From NCBI RefSeq assembly GCF_029227915.1, contig NC_079876.1:2482001-2546000 (forward strand): a stretch of DNA of 64,000 nt, given 5' to 3'. Within the stretch, counting starts at the first letter, position 1. The number at the start of each line of letters is the position of its first letter. Position numbers and translations under genes: made by a program. This document shows, in pieces, positions 58,696 through 64,000 of this stretch. Source of the stretch: Hydractinia symbiolongicarpus. Its lineage: Eukaryota; Cnidaria; Hydrozoa; Anthoathecata; Hydractiniidae. Below the pieces are notes generated by a model that was given only the letters and a program-made list of their open reading frames with translations, ran no database searches and was not told where the DNA came from.

Positions 58696-61131
58696 ATGAG
58701 ACTTGTAGTTTTCAAAAATGTTTTCATTTTTGATGAGACGCTTAATGAAAGAGGTTTAATCGCCGGCAAACGAAATCCCGCGTTTTACCGTAAATCCGGG
58801 GCTTGGCCCGTATAATCAAATGTATACAAAGAATGTACCCAGGGAGTAAACTCATTTCCCGAACGATTTTTTGAATTATTTTTTCACCACTTAAACGCAT
58901 GAGACTTGTAGTTTACAAAAATGTTTTCATTTTTGATGAGACGATTAATGAAAGAGGTTTAAGCGCCGGAAAACGAAAACCCGCGATTTCAGGTAAATCC
59001 CGGGCTTGGCCCGTATAGTCGAATGTATACAAAGAAAGTACCCTGTGAGTAAACTCATTTCTTGAACGATTTTTTAAATTATTTTTTCACCACTAAAACG
59101 CATAAGACTTGTAGTTTTTACAAATGTTTTCATTTTTGATGAGACGCTGAAAAAAAGGTGTTAAATCGCCGGCAAACGAAAACCCGCCATTTCCCGTAAA
59201 CCCCTGACTCGGCCCGTATAGTCAAAAGTATACAAAGAAATTACCCAGGGAGTAAACTCATTTCCCGAACGATTTTTTAAATAATTTTTTCACCACTACA
59301 ACGCATGAGACTTGTAGTTTTTAAAAATGTTTTCATTTTTGATGAGACGCTGAATAAAAGAAGTTTAATCGCCGGCAAACGAAAACCTGCGATTTCCCGT
59401 AAATCCCGGACTCGGCCCGTACAGTCAAAAGTATAAAAAGAAAGTACCCAGGGAGTAAACTCATTTCCCGAACAACTTTTTAAATTATTTTTTCACCACT
59501 AAAACGCACGAGACTTGTAGTTTTCAAAAATGTTTTCATTTTTGATGAGACGCTTAATGAAAGAGGTTTAATCGCCGGCAAACGAAATCCCGCGTTTTAC
59601 CGTAAATCCGGGGCTTGGCCCGTATAATCAAATGTATACAAAGAAAGTACCCAGGGAGTAAACTCATTTCCCGAACGATTTTTTGAATTATTTTTTCACC
59701 ACTTAAACGCATGAGACTTGTAGTTTACAAAAATGTTTTCATTTTTGATGAGACGATTAATGAAAGAGGTTTAAGCGCCGGAAAACGAAAACCCGCGATT
59801 TCAGGTAAATCCCGGGCTTGGCCCGTATAGTCGAATGTATACAAAGAAAGTACCCTGTGAGTAAACTCATTTCTTGAACGATTTTTTAAATTATTTTTTC
59901 ACCACTAAAACGCATAAGACTTGTAGTTTTTACAAATGTTTTCATTTTTGATGAGACGCTGAAAAAAAGGTGTTAAATCGCCGGCAAACGAAAACCCGCC
60001 ATTTCCCGTAAACCCCTGACTCGGCCCGTATAGTCAAAAGTATACAAAGAAATTACCCAGGGAGTAAACTCATTTCCCGAACGATTTTTTAAATAATTTT
60101 TTCACCACTACAACGCATGAGACTTGTAGTTTTTAAAAATGTTTTCATTTTTGATGAGACGCTGAATAAAAGAAGTTTAATCGCCGGCAAACGAAAACCT
60201 GCGATTTCCCGTAAATCCCGGACTCGGCCCGTACAGTCAAAAGTATAAAAAGAAAGTACCCAGGGAGTAAACTCATTTCCCGAACAACTTTTTAAATTAT
60301 TTTTTCACCACTAAAACGCACGAGACTTGTAGTTTTCAAAAATGTTTTCATTTTTGATGAGACGCTTAATGAAAGAGGTTTAATCGCCGGCAAACGAAAT
60401 CCCGCGTTTTACCGTAAATCCATGGCTTGGCCCGTATAATCAAATGTATACAAAGAAAGTACCCAGGGAGTAAACTCATTTCCCGAACGATTTTTTGAAT
60501 TATTTTTTCACCACTTAAACGCATGAGACTTGTAGTTTTCAAAAATGTTTTCATTTTTGATGAGACGATTAATGAAAGAGGTTTAAGCGCCGGAAAACGA
60601 AAACCCGCGATTTCAGGTAAATCCCGGGCTTGGCCCGTATAGTCGAATGTATACAAAGAAAGTACCCTGTGAGTAAACTCATTTCTTGAACGATTTTTTA
60701 AATTATTTTTTCACCACTAAAACGCATAAGACTTGTAGTTTTTACAAATGTTTTCATTTTTGATGAGACGCTGAAAAAAAGGTGTTAAATCGCCGGCAAA
60801 CGAAAACCCGCCATTTCCCGTAAACCCCTGACTCGGCCCGAATAGTCAAAAGTATACAAAGAAATTACCCAGGGAGTAAACTTATTTCCCGAACGATTTT
60901 TTAAATTATTTTTTCACCACTACAACGCATGAGACTTGTAGTTTTTAAAAATATTTTCATTTTTGATGAGACGCTGAATAAAAGAAGTTTAATCGCCGGC
61001 AAACGAAAACCCGCCATTTCCCGTAAACCCCGGACTCGGCCTGTATAGTCAAAAGTATACAAAGAAAGTACCCAGGGAGTAAACTCATTTTCCGAACGAT
61101 TTTTTAAATTATTTTTTCACCACTACAACGC
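58696..61131 (+). repeat. B1-B2-E-A/E2 tetramer, three copies, 812-bp period
   Basis: B1 starts at 58696, 59508 and 60320, exactly 812 bp apart. Copies 1 and 2 end with an A-type monomer and copy 3 with E2. Private states shared by all three are accacttaaacgc, gacgattaatg, gtttaagcgcc, tttcaggtaaatccc, ttcttgaacg, tttttacaaatg and aaggtgttaaatc. Copies 2 and 3 open with acgcacgagac after gaacaactttt, and copy 1 with acgcatgagac. Confidence 0.92.
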
Positions 61132-64000
61132 ATGAGACTTGTAGTTTTCAAAATTGTTTTCATTTTTGATGAGACGCTGAGTAAAAGAAGTTTATTTGCA
61201 CTCAAACGAAAATCCGCGATTTCCCGTAAATCCCGGACTCGGCCCGTATAGTCAAAAGTATACAAAGAAAGTACCCAGGGAGTAAACTCATTTCCCAAAC
61301 GATTTTTTAAATTATTATTTCACCACTAAAGCCCATGAGACTTGTAGTTTTCAAAAATGTTTTCATTTTTGATGAGACGCTTAATGAAAGAGGTTTAATC
61401 GCCGGCAAACGAAATCCCGCGTTTTCCCGTAAATCCGGGGCTTGGCCCGTATAGTCGAATGTATACAAAGAAAGTACCCAGGGAGTAAACTCATTTCCCG
61501 AACGATTTTTTGAATTATTTTTTCACCACTTAAACGCATGAGACTTGTAGTTTTCAAAAATGTTTTCATTTTTGATGAGACGATTAATGAAAGAGGTTTA
61601 AGCGCCGGAAAACGAAAACCCACGATTTCAGGTAAATCCCGGGCTTGGCCCGTATAGTCGAATGTATACAAAGAAAGTACCCTGTGAGTAAACTCATTTC
61701 TTGAACGATTTTTTAAATTATTTTTTCACCACTAAAACGCATAAGACTTGTAGTTTTTACAAATGTTTTCATTTTTGATGAGACGCTGAAAAAAAGATGT
61801 TAAATCGCCGGCAAACGAAAACCCGCCATTTTTCCGTAAACCCCTGACTCGGCCCGTATAGTCAAAAGTATACAAAGAAATTACCCAGGGAGTAAACTCA
61901 TTTCCCGAACGATTTTTTAAATTATTTTTTCACCACTACAATGCATGAGACTTGTAGTTTTTAAAAATATTTTCATTTTTGATGAGACGCTGAATAAAAG
62001 AAGTTTAATCGCCGGCAAACGAAAACCCGCCATTTCCCGTAAACCCCGGACTCGGCCTGTATAGTCAAAAGTATACAAAGACAGTACCCAGGGAGTAAAC
62101 TCATTTTCCGAACGATTTTTTAAATTATTTTTTCACCACTACAACGCAAGAGACTTGTAGTTTTCAAAATTGTTTTCATTTTTGATGAGACGCTGAATAA
62201 AAGAAGTTTATTTGCACTCAAACGAAAATCCGCGATTTCCCGTAAATCCCGGACTCGGCCCGTATAGTCCAAAGTATACAAGGAAAGTACCCAGGGAGTA
62301 AACTCATTTTTCGAACGATTTTTTAAATTATTTTTTCACCATTAAAACGCATGAGACTTGTAGTTTTCAATAATGTTTTCATATTTGATGAGACGCTTAA
62401 TGAAAGAGGTTTAATCGCCGGCAAACGAAATCCCTGCGATTTCCCGTAAATCCCGGGCTTGGCCCGTATAGTCGAATGTATACAAAGAAAGTACCTAGGG
62501 AGTAAACTCATTTCCCGAACGATTTTTTAATTTTTTTTTTCACCACTAAAACGCATGAGACTTGTAGTTTTTAAAAATGTTTTCATTTTTGATGAGACGC
62601 TGAATTAAAGAAGTTTAATCGCCGGCAATCGAAAACCCGCGATTTCCCGTAAATCCCAGACTCGGCCCGTATAGTAAAGAAAGTACCCGGGATGTAAACT
62701 CATTTCCCGAACGATTTTTTAAATTATTATTTCACCACTAAAACCCATGAGACTTATAGTTTTTAAAAATGTTTTCATTTTTGATGAGACGCTGAAAAAA
62801 AGAAGTTAAATCGCCGGCAAACGAAAACCCGCCATTTCCCGTAAACCCATGACTGGGCCCGTATAGTCAAAAGTATACAAAAAAATTACCCAGGGAGTAA
62901 ACTCATTTTCCGAACGATTTTTTAAATTATTTTTTCACCACTACAACGCATGAGACTTGTAGTTTTTAAAAATGTTTTCATTTTTGATGAGACGCTGAAT
63001 AAAAGAAGTTTAATCGCTGGCAAACGAAAACCCGCCATTTCCCGTAAACCCCGGACTCGGCCCGTATAGTCAAAAGTATACAAAGAAAGTACCCAGGGAG
63101 TAAACTCATTTTCCGAACGATTTTTTAAATTATTTTTTCACCACTACAACGCATGAGACTTGTAGTTTTCAAAAATGTTTTCATTTTTGATGAGACGCTG
63201 AATAAAAGAAGTTTATTCGCACTCAAACGAAAATCCGCGATTTCCCGTAAATCCCGGACTCGGCCCGTATAGTCCAAAGTATACAAAGAAAGTACCCAGG
63301 GAGTAAACTCATTTTCCGAACGATTTTTTAAATTATTTTTTTACCACTAAAACACATGAGACTTGTAGTTTTTAAAAATGTTTTCATTTTTGATGAGACG
63401 CTGAATAAAAGAAGTTTAATCGCCGTCAAACAAAAACCCGCCATTTCCCGTAAACCCCGGACTCGGCCCGTATAGTCAAAAGTATACAAAGAAAGTACCC
63501 AGGGAGTAAACTCATTTTCCGAACGATTTTTTAAATTATTTTTTCACCACTACAACGCATGAGACTTGTAGTTTTCAAAAATATTTTCATTTTTGATGAG
63601 ACGCTGAATAAAAGAGGTTTATTCGCACTCAAACGAAAATCCGCGATTTCCCGTAAATCCCGGACTCGGCCCGTATAGTCCAAAGTATACAAAGAAAGTA
63701 CCCAGGGAGTAAACTCATTTTCCGAACGATTTTTTAAATTATTTTTTCACCACTAAAACGCATGAGACTTGTAGTTTTCAAAAATGTTTTCATTTTTGAT
63801 GAGACGCTGAATAAAAGGAGTTTAATCGCCGGCAAACGAAAACCTGCGATTTCCCGTAAATCCCGGACTCGGCCCGTATAGTCAAAAGTATACAAAGAAA
63901 GTACCGAGGGAGTAAACTCATTTCCCAAACGATTTTTTAAATTATTAATTCACCACTAAAGCCCATGAGACTTGTAGTTTTTAAAAATGTTTTCATTTTT
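61132..64000 (+). repeat. C-B1-B2-E-E2 tract running to the window edge
   Basis: C (61132, ttatttgcactc), a fourth B1-B2-E-E2 set (61335-62147), C again with ttatttgcactc and caaaattg (offset about 1016 bp from the first), B0 (62351), D (62555), E (62747), E2 (62950), C (63153), an E2-like copy with cgccgtcaaacaaaaaccc (near 63425), C, and A1 with an A2-type tail. The last 36 bases open another monomer, and the array continues beyond base 64000. Confidence 0.82.
62950..63152 (+). repeat. Family E2 monomer (exemplar, 203 bp)
   Basis: The left half is A-like with taaaaatg. It then reads aaaacccgccatttcccg, taaaccccggactcggccc (H has actcgaccc here), tatacaaag and cattttccgaacg, ending actacaacg. 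It follows E and usually precedes C (2390, 53.0, 57.1, 58493, 60929, 61945, 62950). It looks like a link between H and C types. Confidence 0.82.

Larger units (their letters stand above)
1..64000 (+). repeat. Satellite DNA array, ~203-bp monomer, whole window
   Basis: The motif catgagacttgtag, or a one- or two-base variant, recurs on the + strand about every 203 bases from one end of the window to the other. Successive starts at 171, 374, 576, 779, 982 and 1184 show the spacing. I saw no inverted copy and no interruption by non-satellite sequence. Exceptions to the spacing are 192-bp copies (family D), one 224-bp copy at 1184 and a few 1-4 bp indels. Roughly 315 monomers are present. Both window edges lie inside a monomer. 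The invariant parts are the catgagactt start, the segment aaagaaagtacc and the AT-rich tail with caccacta. Tandem, same-strand, HOR-organised satellite of nucleosomal length is typical of centromeric or pericentromeric heterochromatin in eukaryotes. That location is inference, since no flanking DNA or chromatin evidence is available. Confidence 0.99.

Noticed and set aside
1-64000. CRISPR array (regular repeats).
   Set aside because: The repeat unit is about 203 bp with no unique spacers between short repeats, and there is no leader or cas gene.

Overview
The window is a single uninterrupted satellite-DNA array. From base 1 to base 64000 it consists of head-to-tail copies, all in one orientation, of a monomer of about 203 bp (most copies 202-203 bp), roughly 315 copies in total. 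Both edges fall inside a monomer, so the array continues on both sides. I found no gene, RNA gene, transposon, CRISPR array or stretch of unique DNA. All open reading frames in the window are short by-products of the repeat. The composition is about 37% GC by my hand count of one consensus monomer. This architecture indicates a eukaryote, in a centromeric, pericentromeric or other heterochromatic block. I cannot name the species, and I cannot choose between a plant and an invertebrate animal from sequence alone.

The monomers fall into about a dozen recognisable families, which I label A1, A2, B0, B1, B2, C, D, E, E2, F, G, H and I. They are told apart mainly by consensus positions about 40-175, counted from the 'c' of the recurring catgagacttgtag. 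Families follow one another in fixed orders, giving higher-order repeats (HORs). The first is a pentamer of about 1013 bp (F-A1-A2-G-H), dominant at 37.2-52.2 kb and, less regularly, at 0-1 and 3-10 kb. The second is a tetramer of about 812 bp (B1-B2-C-C or B0), dominant at 10.7-26 kb. The third is a tetramer of 812 bp (B1-B2-E-A or E2) at 58.7-61.1 kb. There is also a pentamer of 1015 bp (G-H-F-B1-B2) at 54.9-56.9 kb. Between these lie mixed tracts (26.1-37, 52.2-54.9, 56.9-58.7 and 61.1-64 kb) that splice both vocabularies together and hold the rare families D (192 bp), E and I.

On top of the HORs are larger duplications, recognised by shared private mutations. A block of about 6.3 kb (31 monomers) occurs at 6.9-13.2 kb and again at 15.0-21.3 kb, offset 8115 bp. 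A nine-monomer block (1826 bp) is tandemly duplicated at 11.5-15.2 kb. A 15-monomer offset (3044 bp) links 19.8-22.7 kb with 22.9-25.7 kb. An eight-monomer unit (1621 bp) is tandem at 43.3-46.55 kb. A three-monomer 587-bp unit is tandem at 35.9-37.1 kb. Hybrid monomers, whose left half belongs to one family and right half to another, mark several junctions, as expected from unequal crossing-over and gene conversion.

The main structural signals are a perfect 9-bp dyad with a TTTT loop in the commonest monomer form, broken in family F, and a high CpG content in which many family-diagnostic differences are CpG to TpG or CpA changes. Coordinates of monomers below start at the 'atgag' of each copy. 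They were counted by eye, so individual ends may be off by a base or two, and block edges given as approximate may be off by tens of bases.
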